Positions 7,438-13,094 of a stretch of DNA of 22,399 bases are shown here, one piece after another (the stretch's first letter is position 1; every line of letters begins with the position of its first letter). The DNA is from an uncultured Peptococcaceae bacterium. Its GTDB lineage: Bacteria > Bacillota > Desulfitobacteriia > Desulfitobacteriales > Syntrophobotulaceae. A program made the translations under genes and the position numbers. The stretch lies in assembly GCA_937892995.1 (NCBI GenBank), contig CALBJS010000061.1:1-22399 (forward strand), read 5' to 3'. The notes beneath the pieces were generated by a model. The model was not told where the DNA came from and did no database searches. It saw only the letters and a list, made by a program, of their open reading frames with translations.

Positions 7438-7656
7438 ATGTCCAAAGAAGATGTTATTGAAGTAGAGGGTAAGGTGCTCGAACCGCTACCAAATGCGATG
7501 TTCACTGTAGAATTGAATAATGGGCACAAGGTACTGGCACATGTCTCTGGTAAGATTCGAATGCATTTCATTAGGATTCTTCCCGGAGATCGGGTCACGG
7601 TGGAACTTTCACCCTATGACTTGACCAGAGGACGAATTGTTTATAGATTTAAGTAA
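7438..7656 (+). CDS. infA: Translation initiation factor IF-1
   Basis: IF-1 binds the A site of the 30S subunit during initiation and works with IF-2 and IF-3. The 72-residue product starts MSKEDVIEVEGKVLEPLPNA and contains the S1-type OB fold with KVLAHVSGKIRMHFIRILPG and YDLTRGRIVYRFK, which are diagnostic. The ATG at 7438 is chosen over the in-frame one at 7411 because AAGGAGGG lies at 7421-7428 and the usual length is 72. It sits 21 nt before rpmJ. Confidence 0.96.
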   Translation: MSKEDVIEVEGKVLEPLPNAMFTVELNNGHKVLAHVSGKIRMHFIRILPGDRVTVELSPYDLTRGRIVYRFK

Positions 7657-7677
7657 AGGTACAAGGAGGGATTACCA

Positions 7678-7791
7678 ATGAAAGTAAGGCCTTCTGTGAA
7701 AAAGATTTGTGAAAAGTGTAAAATTATTAAACGTCACGGAAAAGTCATGATTATTTGTGAGAATCCTAAGCATAAACAACGCCAAGGCTAA
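7678..7791 (+). CDS. rpmJ: 50S ribosomal protein L36, zinc-binding form
   Basis: L36 is the smallest large-subunit protein and bridges rRNA segments near the factor-binding site. The 37-residue product reads MKVRPSVKKICEKCKIIKRH at the N-terminus and ends ICENPKHKQRQG. Its zinc ligands are C11, C14, C27 and H32. ATG at 7678 follows ACAAGGAGGG at 7661-7670. The order infA-rpmJ-rpsM is standard. The gene closes the spc-type block; a new promoter lies directly downstream. Confidence 0.96.
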   Translation: MKVRPSVKKICEKCKIIKRHGKVMIICENPKHKQRQG

Positions 7792-7821
7792 GCGTGATAA
7801 AGAATATTCACTTGATCTAAA

Positions 7822-7851
7822 TTGACTTTTTTAGCAGAAAAATTTTGTAAT
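7822..7851 (+). promoter_or_regulatory. Predicted housekeeping promoter for the rpsM-rpsK-rpsD-rpoA-rplQ block
   Basis: The 95-bp gap between rpmJ and rpsM contains TTGACT at 7822-7827 and TGTAAT at 7846-7851, separated by 18 nt. These match the sigma-A -35 and -10 hexamers at 5 of 6 positions each. The surrounding sequence is AT-rich, unlike the rest of the operon spacers. Transcription would begin near 7858, close to the rpsM ribosome binding site, leaving a leader of about 30 nt. This is a prediction from sequence only. Confidence 0.65.
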
Positions 7852-7886
7852 CATAGCGAATAAATAAACGGGGGTGTGACTGTTAG

Positions 7887-8258
7887 ATGGCACGTATCGC
7901 GGGGGTTGATATACCTAGAGACAAGCGTGTTGAGATAGCCTTGACCTATATCTATGGGATAGGAGTTTCTCAGTCCAAAAATATTCTAGCTCAGGCTCAG
8001 GTTAATGGAGATACAAGAGTTAAAGACTTAACCGATGATGAAATTGCTAGAATCAGGGAAACCATTGACAAAGGTCTGATGGTTGAAGGCGACTTGCGTC
8101 GCGAAGTGTCCCTCAACATTAAAAGGCTGACGGAAATAGGTTGTTATCGTGGTTTTCGTCATCGCCGCGGACTTCCTGTGCGGGGACAAAGGACCAAGAC
8201 CAATGCCCGTACCCGTAAAGGTCCGGCAAGAGCAATAGGCGGCAAAAGGAAAAAGTAA
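7887..8258 (+). CDS. rpsM: 30S ribosomal protein S13
   Basis: S13 sits in the head of the small subunit and bridges to L5 in the large subunit. The 123-residue product begins MARIAGVDIPRDKRVEIALT and contains YIYGIGVSQSKNIL (the helix-hairpin-helix region) and CYRGFRHRRGLPVRGQRTKT then NARTRKGP, the C-terminal signature. ATG at 7887 follows GGGGGTGTG at 7870-7878. It is the first gene after the predicted internal promoter. Confidence 0.97.
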   Translation: MARIAGVDIPRDKRVEIALTYIYGIGVSQSKNILAQAQVNGDTRVKDLTDDEIARIRETIDKGLMVEGDLRREVSLNIKRLTEIGCYRGFRHRRGLPVRGQRTKTNARTRKGPARAIGGKRKK

Positions 8259-8274
8259 AGGGGGGCATTGAAGA

Positions 8275-8664
8275 ATGGCACGTAAAGTAGTTCGTACCAG
8301 AAGAAGAGAACGTAAAAATATCGAAAGTGGCGTGGCCCACATCAGATCAACATTTAATAATACAATTGTGACGATTACCGATACTACAGGAAATGCACTT
8401 TCCTGGTCTAGTTCGGGAGCATTGGGCTTTAAGGGTTCGCGTAAAAGCACCCCGTTTGCTGCCCAGATGGCTGCAGAGACAGCTGCTAAAGCAGCGATGG
8501 AACATGGGCTTAAAATGGTGGAGTGTTTTGTAAAAGGTCCTGGTGCCGGTAGAGAAGCTGCGATCAGAGCTTTGCAAGCAGCTGGATTGGAAGTAAACCT
8601 CATTAGAGACGTAACTCCGATTCCACATAACGGGTGTCGTCCGCCCAAACGTAGAAGAGTATAA
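8275..8664 (+). CDS. rpsK: 30S ribosomal protein S11
   Basis: S11 forms part of the platform and the mRNA exit site of the 30S subunit. The 129-residue product contains GVAHIRSTFNNTIVTITDTT near the N-terminus, WSSSGALGFKGSRKSTPFAA, and the C-terminal RDVTPIPHNGCRPPKRRRV, all diagnostic. The length is typical. ATG at 8275 follows AAAGGGGGG at 8257-8265, a slightly long spacing. It lies 16 nt after rpsM and 12 nt before rpsD. Confidence 0.97.
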   Translation: MARKVVRTRRRERKNIESGVAHIRSTFNNTIVTITDTTGNALSWSSSGALGFKGSRKSTPFAAQMAAETAAKAAMEHGLKMVECFVKGPGAGREAAIRALQAAGLEVNLIRDVTPIPHNGCRPPKRRRV

Positions 8665-8676
8665 GGGGGTGTAAGC

Positions 8677-9306
8677 ATGGCAAAATATACAGATTCAGTA
8701 TGCCGCCTGTGCCGTCGCGAAGGACAGAAGTTGTTTTTAAAAGGCGATCGTTGTTTCACAAACAAATGTGCAATTGACCGTCGTCCTTATCCACCCGGTA
8801 TGCACGGACAGAGCAGAGGTAAAAAACCAACAGAATTTAGTCTGCAGTTACGAGAAAAGCAAAAAGCTAGGAGAATCTACGGAGTACTTGAAAAACAATT
8901 CCGCGGATACTTTACAAAAGCTGCTCGCCAGCAAGGTATGACAGGGGAAAATCTTCTCCGTTTACTGGAAAGCCGCTTGGATAATGTAGTTTACAGGCTT
9001 GGTTTTGCTTCTTCAAGACCGGAATCGCGTCAATTAGTTACCCATGGTCATATTACTGTAAATGGTAAAAGAGTAGACATTGCATCTTATCTGGTAAGTG
9101 TCGGTGAAGTAATCTCCATTAAAGAAAGTAGCAGGAAGAACAATAGGATTAAGGAGATGGCAGAGACTCTCAAAGATCGTGCTGTTCCTGCTTGGCTCAG
9201 CCTGGATGTTAACAATCTAGCGGGGACTGTTATTAACTTACCGTCCCGTGACGACATTCAGATTCCGATTGAGGAACACCTCATCGTAGAGAAATATTCA
9301 CGTTAA
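8677..9306 (+). CDS. rpsD: 30S ribosomal protein S4, zinc-binding form
   Basis: S4 nucleates assembly of the 5' domain of 16S rRNA and affects decoding fidelity; in many bacteria it also represses its own operon. The 209-residue product has an N-terminal four-cysteine zinc site (C9, C12, C26, C31), then RPYPPGMHGQ, LREKQKARRIYGVLEKQF, the S4 RNA-binding domain with RLDNVVYRLGFASSRPESRQ then LVTHGHITVNGKRVDIASY, and a normal C-terminus. ATG at 8677 follows AAGGGGGTG at 8663-8671. It lies between rpsK and rpoA, the usual position in clostridia. Confidence 0.97.
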   Translation: MAKYTDSVCRLCRREGQKLFLKGDRCFTNKCAIDRRPYPPGMHGQSRGKKPTEFSLQLREKQKARRIYGVLEKQFRGYFTKAARQQGMTGENLLRLLESRLDNVVYRLGFASSRPESRQLVTHGHITVNGKRVDIASYLVSVGEVISIKESSRKNNRIKEMAETLKDRAVPAWLSLDVNNLAGTVINLPSRDDIQIPIEEHLIVEKYSR

Positions 9307-9333
9307 ACTTTTCCGGGAAAGAAGGTGCATCCG

Positions 9334-10281
9334 ATGTTAGAAATCGAGAAGCCCAATATCGAGTGCGTTGATCGATCTGAAGATGATACCTATGCCAAAT
9401 TTGTAATAGAACCATTGGAGAGAGGTTACGGAATTACCTTGGGCAATTCCTTGCGCCGTATTTTGCTTTCTTCTCTGCCCGGTACGGCGGTCACTTCAGT
9501 CAAAATAGAAGGAGTACTACACGAATTCTCAACCATTCCAGGGGTCTTGGAAGATGTAACGGAGATAATCCTTAATATTAAATCCTTGGCACTCAAAGGA
9601 TACACTGATGAGCCACGTGTTCTTCGTTTGGAATGTGAAGGTGAACGCGTGGTAACAGCTAAAGATATTATCACAGGGCCAGATATTGAGATTCTTAATC
9701 CAGAATTGAAAATTGCTACTCTGGATAAAGATGGACGCTTGTTTGTCGAATTAACCGTAGAGCGTTCTCGTGGATATGTTTCCGCTGAAAAGAATAAAAA
9801 AGGAGAGCAGGCCATTGGAGTAATCCCTGTTGATTCCATCTTTACTCCTATTTATAAGGTCAACTATGCTGTTGAGGATACCAGGGTAGGGATGATGACG
9901 GACTTCGACCGGCTGAACTTGGAAGTCTGGTCTAATGGCAGCATAACTCCCAAAGAAGCTACTAGTCTCGCCGCTAAGATCTTAAGTGAGCATTTACGAT
10001 TGTTTATTGGCCTGACCGATAATCTTGGCGATGTCGAGATCATGGTAGAAAAAGAAGAAGAAGCCAAAGATAAGATCCTGGAGATGACGATTGAAGAACT
10101 GGATCTATCCGTAAGATCGTATAATTGTCTTAAACGAGCGGGGATCAATAGTGTAGAAGAACTAATTCAAAGAACAGAGGAAGATATGATGAAAGTGCGT
10201 AATCTCGGACGTAAATCTTTGGAAGAAGTTCAAAATAAACTTAATGAACTAGAACTAGCATTCCGCACGCCGGAAGATTAA
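9334..10281 (+). CDS. rpoA: DNA-directed RNA polymerase alpha subunit
   Basis: The alpha dimer is the scaffold for RNA polymerase assembly, and its C-terminal domain contacts UP elements and activators. The 315-residue product begins MLEIEKPNIECVDRSED; the N-terminal domain contains FVIEPLERGYGITLGNSLRR and LLSSLPGTAVTSVKIEGV. The C-terminal domain (about 250-315) contains EELDLSVRSYNCLKRAGINS and VRNLGRKSLEEVQNKL, including the DNA-binding arginine region. The ATG at 9334 is preferred to the GTG at 9325 because GAAGGTG at 9321-9327 serves as its ribosome binding site and because family members start this way. It lies between rpsD and rplQ. Confidence 0.97.
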   Translation: MLEIEKPNIECVDRSEDDTYAKFVIEPLERGYGITLGNSLRRILLSSLPGTAVTSVKIEGVLHEFSTIPGVLEDVTEIILNIKSLALKGYTDEPRVLRLECEGERVVTAKDIITGPDIEILNPELKIATLDKDGRLFVELTVERSRGYVSAEKNKKGEQAIGVIPVDSIFTPIYKVNYAVEDTRVGMMTDFDRLNLEVWSNGSITPKEATSLAAKILSEHLRLFIGLTDNLGDVEIMVEKEEEAKDKILEMTIEELDLSVRSYNCLKRAGINSVEELIQRTEEDMMKVRNLGRKSLEEVQNKLNELELAFRTPED

Positions 10282-10302
10282 ACCTAAAAGGGGGGAACAC
10301 AG

Positions 10303-10644
10303 TTGGCATATCGTAAGCTTGGAATAAACATGAGCCGTAGAAGGGCAACATTGCGAAATATCGTAACATCATTGCTAAAACATGGGCAGATAGAAACTAC
10401 TGCAGCAAGGGCCAAAGAGTTAAACTCCCTGGCAGAGAAAATGATTACCCTCGGTAAAAGAGGTGATCTGGCAGCTAGGCGCCAAGTACTGGAATTCCTA
10501 ATGGATGAAACAGTAGTAAAAGATTTGTTCGATAATATTGCTCCGAAATATGCCGACAGGCAAGGAGGCTATACCAGAATCATGAGATCGGGTTATCGTC
10601 GGGGAGATGCCGCCGAAATGGTTGTGGTTCAGCTCGTAGACTGA
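10303..10644 (+). CDS. rplQ: 50S ribosomal protein L17
   Basis: L17 lies close to the polypeptide exit on the large subunit. The 113-residue product has MAYRKLGINMSRRRATLRNI near its start, TTAARAKELNSLAEKMITLG, and the C-terminal GGYTRIMRSGYRRGDAAEMV then VVQLVD, the family signature. Translation starts at TTG (10303-10305) behind AAAAGGGGGG at 10286-10295. It ends the alpha block. The second structured repeat begins at the base after its TGA. Confidence 0.96.
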   Translation: MAYRKLGINMSRRRATLRNIVTSLLKHGQIETTAARAKELNSLAEKMITLGKRGDLAARRQVLEFLMDETVVKDLFDNIAPKYADRQGGYTRIMRSGYRRGDAAEMVVVQLVD

Positions 10645-10706
10645 CGGCCAAGGATGGCCTAATGCCGTGGTGCCAAGGATGACAAGGAACGGTAAACAAG
10701 AATAAT

Positions 10707-10737
10707 GGTCAGGTTACTCCGGCAAAGTAACCTGGCC
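10707..10737 (+). other. Strong 12-bp hairpin without a T tract
   Basis: GGTCAGGTTACT (10707-10718) pairs with AGTAACCTGGCC (10726-10737) through 12 bp with one G-T wobble, leaving a 7-nt loop, CCGGCAA. No T run follows, so it is not a standard Rho-independent terminator, though it could stabilise the 3' end of the rplQ transcript or slow the polymerase. The right arm ends in TGGCCTAA, which also begins the core shared by copies A and B. Confidence 0.7.
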
Positions 10738-10742
10738 TAAGA

Positions 10743-10777
10743 TCGGAGTTCGAAGTTCGAGGTCCGAGGTCCGATTA
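10743..10777 (+). repeat. Tandem degenerate heptamer array 1
   Basis: There are five consecutive 7-nt units: TCGGAGT, TCGAAGT, TCGAGGT, CCGAGGT and CCGATTA, giving a YCGRRGT consensus in the first four. The strict 7-nt phase over 35 nt is visible directly. The array is bracketed by ATCGGA (10742-10747) and TCCGAT (10770-10775), which could pair. It resembles short tandem heptamer repeats scattered in some bacterial genomes; its role is unknown. Confidence 0.75.
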
Positions 10778-10849
10778 CAAGTATTCTTCTGTAGTTTTTT
10801 ATGTTGAAATCCGTGTCACATCGGGTATGGCTACAAAGACCTACTTATA

Positions 10850-10884
10850 TCGAGCATCGGGCATCGAGTATCGAACATCGTGTA
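10850..10884 (+). repeat. Tandem degenerate heptamer array 2
   Basis: There are five consecutive 7-nt units: TCGAGCA, TCGGGCA, TCGAGTA, TCGAACA and TCGTGTA. They share the TCGRR core and the 7-nt period with array 1, 72 nt upstream, but differ in the last two bases of each unit (YA instead of GT). The last unit runs into the 15-nt end sequence shared with copy A. A single related heptamer, TCGGGTA, occurs at 10821-10827, out of phase. Confidence 0.75.
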
Positions 10885-10968
10885 AAGTAAGGAGCGATGC
10901 CTGTATTTACTAGAAAGTATAATGACTTCTGTTAGACATAAGTGCAGTTTCTTTATCTGGGAGAAAGA

Positions 10969-11778
10969 ATGCGTAACATCCTTTTGCGATTAGCCTATGA
11001 CGGCACAAACTATCACGGATTTCAGAGCCAACCCGAAGAACACGGGCGTACTATCCAGAGAGAATTGGAAAGGGCCTGGAAGAAGCTTTTTGCCGAAGAG
11101 ATCAAAGTTGTTACTGCAGGCAGGACTGATACTGGGGTGCACGCCGCGGGCCAAGTCATTAATTTTAGATCTGAGGCACGTATTCCTCAAGAGAAGATCC
11201 CCAAAGCTATGAATAGTATCCTTGCTTATGATATTAGAATACTTGAGGCCAGGGATGTTTCCGCGAAATTTAACGCCCGCAGAAATGCTAAATGGAAAAG
11301 GTATGATTATAGGATCGATAATGGACGAATCCCTGATGTATTCACAAGGTTATACTCCCTTCATGTACCGGTGCCCCTGAATGTAGAAAACATGCAGATT
11401 GCGACATCTTATCTGGAAGGCAAGCATAATTTTAGAGCATTTGCCGCTGCCGGTTCTTCAGCCAAAAGTTTTGTCCGGACGCTTTACCACTGCAAAGTTA
11501 GACAACAGGGCGAGCAGATATTAGTTACCTGTATAGGCGATGCTTTTTTGTATAATATGGTGAGGATTATTGTAGGTACGCTGGTCTATATTGGCCTAGG
11601 TAAGATTCTACCTGAGGATATTCCTGAGATTATAGGCTCCAGGGACCGTACCAGAGCAGGAAAAACGGCTTCGGCCGGGGGACTAACTCTTAGTCTGGTA
11701 AACTACGATGGTTCGAAACCAAGTGAAATCTTTGCGGATATTGAAGAAAACCATATTGAAGAATTATTAATTTATTGA
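10969..11778 (+). CDS. truA: tRNA pseudouridine(38-40) synthase
   Basis: TruA converts uridines 38, 39 and 40 in the anticodon arm of many tRNAs to pseudouridine. The 269-residue product starts MRNILLRLAYDGTNYHGFQS; the catalytic aspartate is D54 in AGRTDTGVHAAGQV. Further family motifs are FNARRNAKWKRYDYRI, YLEGKHNFRAFAA and FLYNMVRIIVGTLVYIGLGK. The ATG at 10969 is preferred to the in-frame codon at 10942 because it gives the normal N-terminus; GGGAG at 10959-10963 is a modest ribosome binding site. It sits between rplQ and rplM, the usual neighbours once the ECF genes are removed. Confidence 0.95.
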   Translation: MRNILLRLAYDGTNYHGFQSQPEEHGRTIQRELERAWKKLFAEEIKVVTAGRTDTGVHAAGQVINFRSEARIPQEKIPKAMNSILAYDIRILEARDVSAKFNARRNAKWKRYDYRIDNGRIPDVFTRLYSLHVPVPLNVENMQIATSYLEGKHNFRAFAAAGSSAKSFVRTLYHCKVRQQGEQILVTCIGDAFLYNMVRIIVGTLVYIGLGKILPEDIPEIIGSRDRTRAGKTASAGGLTLSLVNYDGSKPSEIFADIEENHIEELLIY

Positions 11779-11803
11779 CTTAAAGCGTTATTTTCGATAG
11801 AAT
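11775..11803 (+). promoter_or_regulatory. Predicted promoter for rplM-rpsI, overlapping the truA stop codon
   Basis: TTGACT at 11775-11780 and TAGAAT at 11798-11803 are separated by exactly 17 nt, a strong sigma-A match (5 of 6 in each hexamer). The -35 hexamer includes the truA TGA stop. Transcription would start near 11810 and give a leader of about 107 nt before rplM. Prediction from sequence. Confidence 0.7.
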
Positions 11804-11809
11804 TTCTAG

Positions 11810-11916
11810 AGTGAGTCTTTTGCCGAAGCGTGAATGAGCCCCTCACGTCAGGTGATGAAATAAGAATTTAGTTTACTGTAAAAAGTATGGACTCGAACAA
11901 AAATGGAGGGAACAAT
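11810..11916 (+). promoter_or_regulatory. Candidate L13 leader (ribosomal protein autoregulatory 5' UTR)
   Basis: The predicted rplM transcript has a leader of about 107 nt. It contains CGTGA (11828-11832) and TCACG (11842-11846), which can pair around a 9-nt loop, followed by TCAGGTGATGAAAT. An L13 leader RNA family is known upstream of rplM in Firmicutes, and position and size agree with it. I recognise the class by context and general layout only; an Rfam covariance search would decide. If real, free L13 would bind here to reduce rplM-rpsI expression. Confidence 0.4.
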
Positions 11917-12348
11917 ATGACCACTCAATTTGCGAAAGCCCATGAGGTGGAACGTAAATGGTACGTCATTGATGCAGCTGATGTCTCTCTGGGAAGAGTG
12001 GCCGCTGAAGCCGCCCGCTTACTCAGAGGTAAACATAAGCCCATATTCACACCTAATGTTGATACGGGCGACTTTGTGATAATAATCAATGCTGAGAAGA
12101 CAGTACTCACCGGTAACAAGCTGGATAACAAGATGTTCCGTTGGCATTCAGGTTATCCAGGCGGACTTAAAGAGATGACCTATCGGGTGCTGATGAATAA
12201 AAGACCTGAGAAAGCTATGGAACATGCTGTAAAAGGAATGCTTCCTCACAACAAACTTGGAGCTCAGATGTATAAGAAGCTCAAAGTATATAAAGGTTCT
12301 GAACATCCCCATCTGGCTCAAAAACCCGAAATATGGACAATGAAATAG
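11917..12348 (+). CDS. rplM: 50S ribosomal protein L13
   Basis: L13 is an early assembly protein of the large subunit. The 143-residue product contains KWYVIDAADVSLGRVAAEAA, LRGKHKPIFTPNVDTGDFVI, and FRWHSGYPGGLKEMTYRVLM, then AVKGMLPHNKLGAQMYKKLK, all diagnostic. The ATG at 11917 is preferred to the in-frame ATG at 11887 because GGAGGG at 11905-11910 precedes it and because the usual N-terminus and length result. It forms a two-gene unit with rpsI, with its own promoter and terminator. Confidence 0.97.
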   Translation: MTTQFAKAHEVERKWYVIDAADVSLGRVAAEAARLLRGKHKPIFTPNVDTGDFVIIINAEKTVLTGNKLDNKMFRWHSGYPGGLKEMTYRVLMNKRPEKAMEHAVKGMLPHNKLGAQMYKKLKVYKGSEHPHLAQKPEIWTMK

Positions 12349-12367
12349 GTTGGAAGGAGGTTAAAGC

Positions 12368-12763
12368 ATGGCAGCAAAGCTTCAGTATCAAGGGACAGGT
12401 AGAAGAAAAAATGCCGTTGCCCGTGTCAGACTAATCGCCGGCAATGGAAGTTATACAATCAATGAGCGAGTGATGAGTGAGTACTTTGGCAAGAAGACGC
12501 TGGAAATGATCGTCCAACAGCCATTTGAAGCTACTCAAACTTTAGGTAAATATGACTTAATCGCTAGAGTTCATGGCGGTGGGACTACCGGCCAAGCGGG
12601 TGCTCTTCGGATGGGTATTGCCCGGGCACTGCTGAAAGCAGACGAGAGTCTTCGTCCGGCCTTAAAGCGAGCAGGATTTTTAACTCGTGATCCTCGAATG
12701 AAGGAACGTAAAAAATATGGACTTAAAAAAGCCCGTAAAGCTCCTCAATTCTCGAAACGTTAA
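12368..12763 (+). CDS. rpsI: 30S ribosomal protein S9
   Basis: S9 lies in the 30S head; its C-terminal tail reaches the P-site tRNA anticodon. The 131-residue product has YQGTGRRKNAVARVRLIAGN, then VHGGGTTGQAGALRMGIARA, and the C-terminus LTRDPRMKERKKYGLKKARK then APQFSKR, which is the family's tail ending in KR. ATG at 12368 follows GGAAGGAGG at 12352-12360. It is 19 nt after rplM and is followed by a Rho-independent terminator. Confidence 0.97.
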   Translation: MAAKLQYQGTGRRKNAVARVRLIAGNGSYTINERVMSEYFGKKTLEMIVQQPFEATQTLGKYDLIARVHGGGTTGQAGALRMGIARALLKADESLRPALKRAGFLTRDPRMKERKKYGLKKARKAPQFSKR

Positions 12764-12803
12764 TTGGTTCGAGTTATCCAGTGAGTATTTTGGATTGTGC
12801 GTG

Positions 12804-12850
12804 AAAAGGAGTGACCCAAACCTGGGACACTTCTTTTACTTTTTATTTTA
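12804..12850 (+). terminator. Rho-independent terminator of rplM-rpsI
   Basis: AAAAGGAGTG (12804-12813) pairs with CACTTCTTTT (12828-12837) through ten pairs with one G-T wobble. An inner CCCA/TGGG stem closes the loop. The T-rich tract ACTTTTTATTTTA follows at 12838-12850. It has the form of a standard intrinsic terminator and closes the ribosomal protein cluster. Confidence 0.88.
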
Positions 12851-13005
12851 GCAGTTAACCATATTGCTTTTTGGATTTTGACACGAAAATCAAAGTAGCT
12901 TGAGGTAAGGCATTGAAGAAATATGCTTTCAATAGTAAGAAGTGTGGAAATGACAGGAGAAATGGTTAATCGTGCTAAAGTGGATATATTGTGGCAATTT
13001 AGAGT
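12851..13005. other. Non-coding spacer between the rpsI terminator and the nrdJ promoter
   Basis: The whole gap from rpsI to nrdJ is 331 bp. The part not covered by the terminator and nrdJ control region holds no convincing gene. A small inverted repeat, GATTTT (12874-12879) with AAAATC (12886-12891), and another, ATTGAA with TTCAAT near 12914-12935, are visible but weak. Given that the downstream enzyme needs adenosylcobalamin, I looked for a cobalamin riboswitch B12 box and did not see one. Confidence 0.5.
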
Positions 13006-13034
13006 TTGACTACTACATATAGTGTTGCTAAACT
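13006..13034 (+). promoter_or_regulatory. Predicted nrdJ promoter
   Basis: TTGACT at 13006-13011 and TAAACT at 13029-13034 are spaced by 17 nt. The -35 is a 5 of 6 match and the -10 a 4 of 6 match. The promoter is overlapped by two NrdR-like boxes, which supports it as the control point for nrdJ. Transcription would start near 13041, leaving a 5' leader of about 55 nt. Confidence 0.6.
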
Positions 13035-13056
13035 AATTAAGTACTATGTATAGGGT
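13010..13056 (+). promoter_or_regulatory. Predicted tandem NrdR boxes upstream of nrdJ
   Basis: NrdR represses ribonucleotide reductase genes by binding two 16-bp palindromic boxes about three helical turns apart (consensus close to ACACWATATATWGTGT). Box 1, 13010-13025 (CTACTACATATAGTGT), lies between the -35 and -10. Box 2, 13041-13056 (GTACTATGTATAGGGT), covers the expected transcription start. Their starts are 31 bp apart, the spacing expected for this repressor. Box 1 matches well and box 2 is weaker. The nrdR gene itself is not in the window. Confidence 0.72.
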
Positions 13057-13094
13057 ATAAAACATAAAGCAGAAAAGAAAGTTGGGGATTTCGA

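Larger units (their letters stand above)
10645..10894 (+). repeat. Structured intergenic repeat, copy B, after rplQ
   Basis: This element starts at the base after the rplQ TGA. Positions 10645-10695 match the left end and core of copy A (10 nt at 9/10, then 41 nt at 37/41), and the last 15 nt (10880-10894) match copy A exactly. It lacks the 55-nt insert of copy A, so the left arm can pair as ACGGC 10644-10648 with GCCGT 10663-10667. The middle part is specific to this copy: a 12-bp hairpin (10707-10737) and two heptamer arrays (10743-10777 and 10850-10884). No credible gene is present. The ECF transporter genes that usually lie between rplQ and truA in relatives are absent. The rest of the gap (10895-10968) holds only an isolated TATAAT at 10918 and a 12-codon frame. 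Confidence 0.72.

Noticed and set aside
8028..8765. A 245-codon open frame on the minus strand across rpsM and rpsK.
   Set aside because: It is fully antisense to two well-supported ribosomal protein genes, has no recognisable domain and no ribosome binding site in context.
10770..10800. A Rho-independent terminator formed by the ATCGGA/TCCGAT pair and the T run at 10795-10800.
   Set aside because: The stem has a 22-nt loop and the T run is about 20 nt away, which does not fit an intrinsic terminator.
10918..10923. A truA promoter based on a perfect TATAAT.
   Set aside because: No acceptable -35 hexamer lies 16-18 nt upstream and there is no extended -10 motif, so it was not listed as a promoter.
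12851..13094. A cobalamin riboswitch ahead of the B12-dependent reductase.
   Set aside because: No B12 box or the usual multi-stem layout was seen; the region is short and is better explained by an NrdR-controlled promoter.
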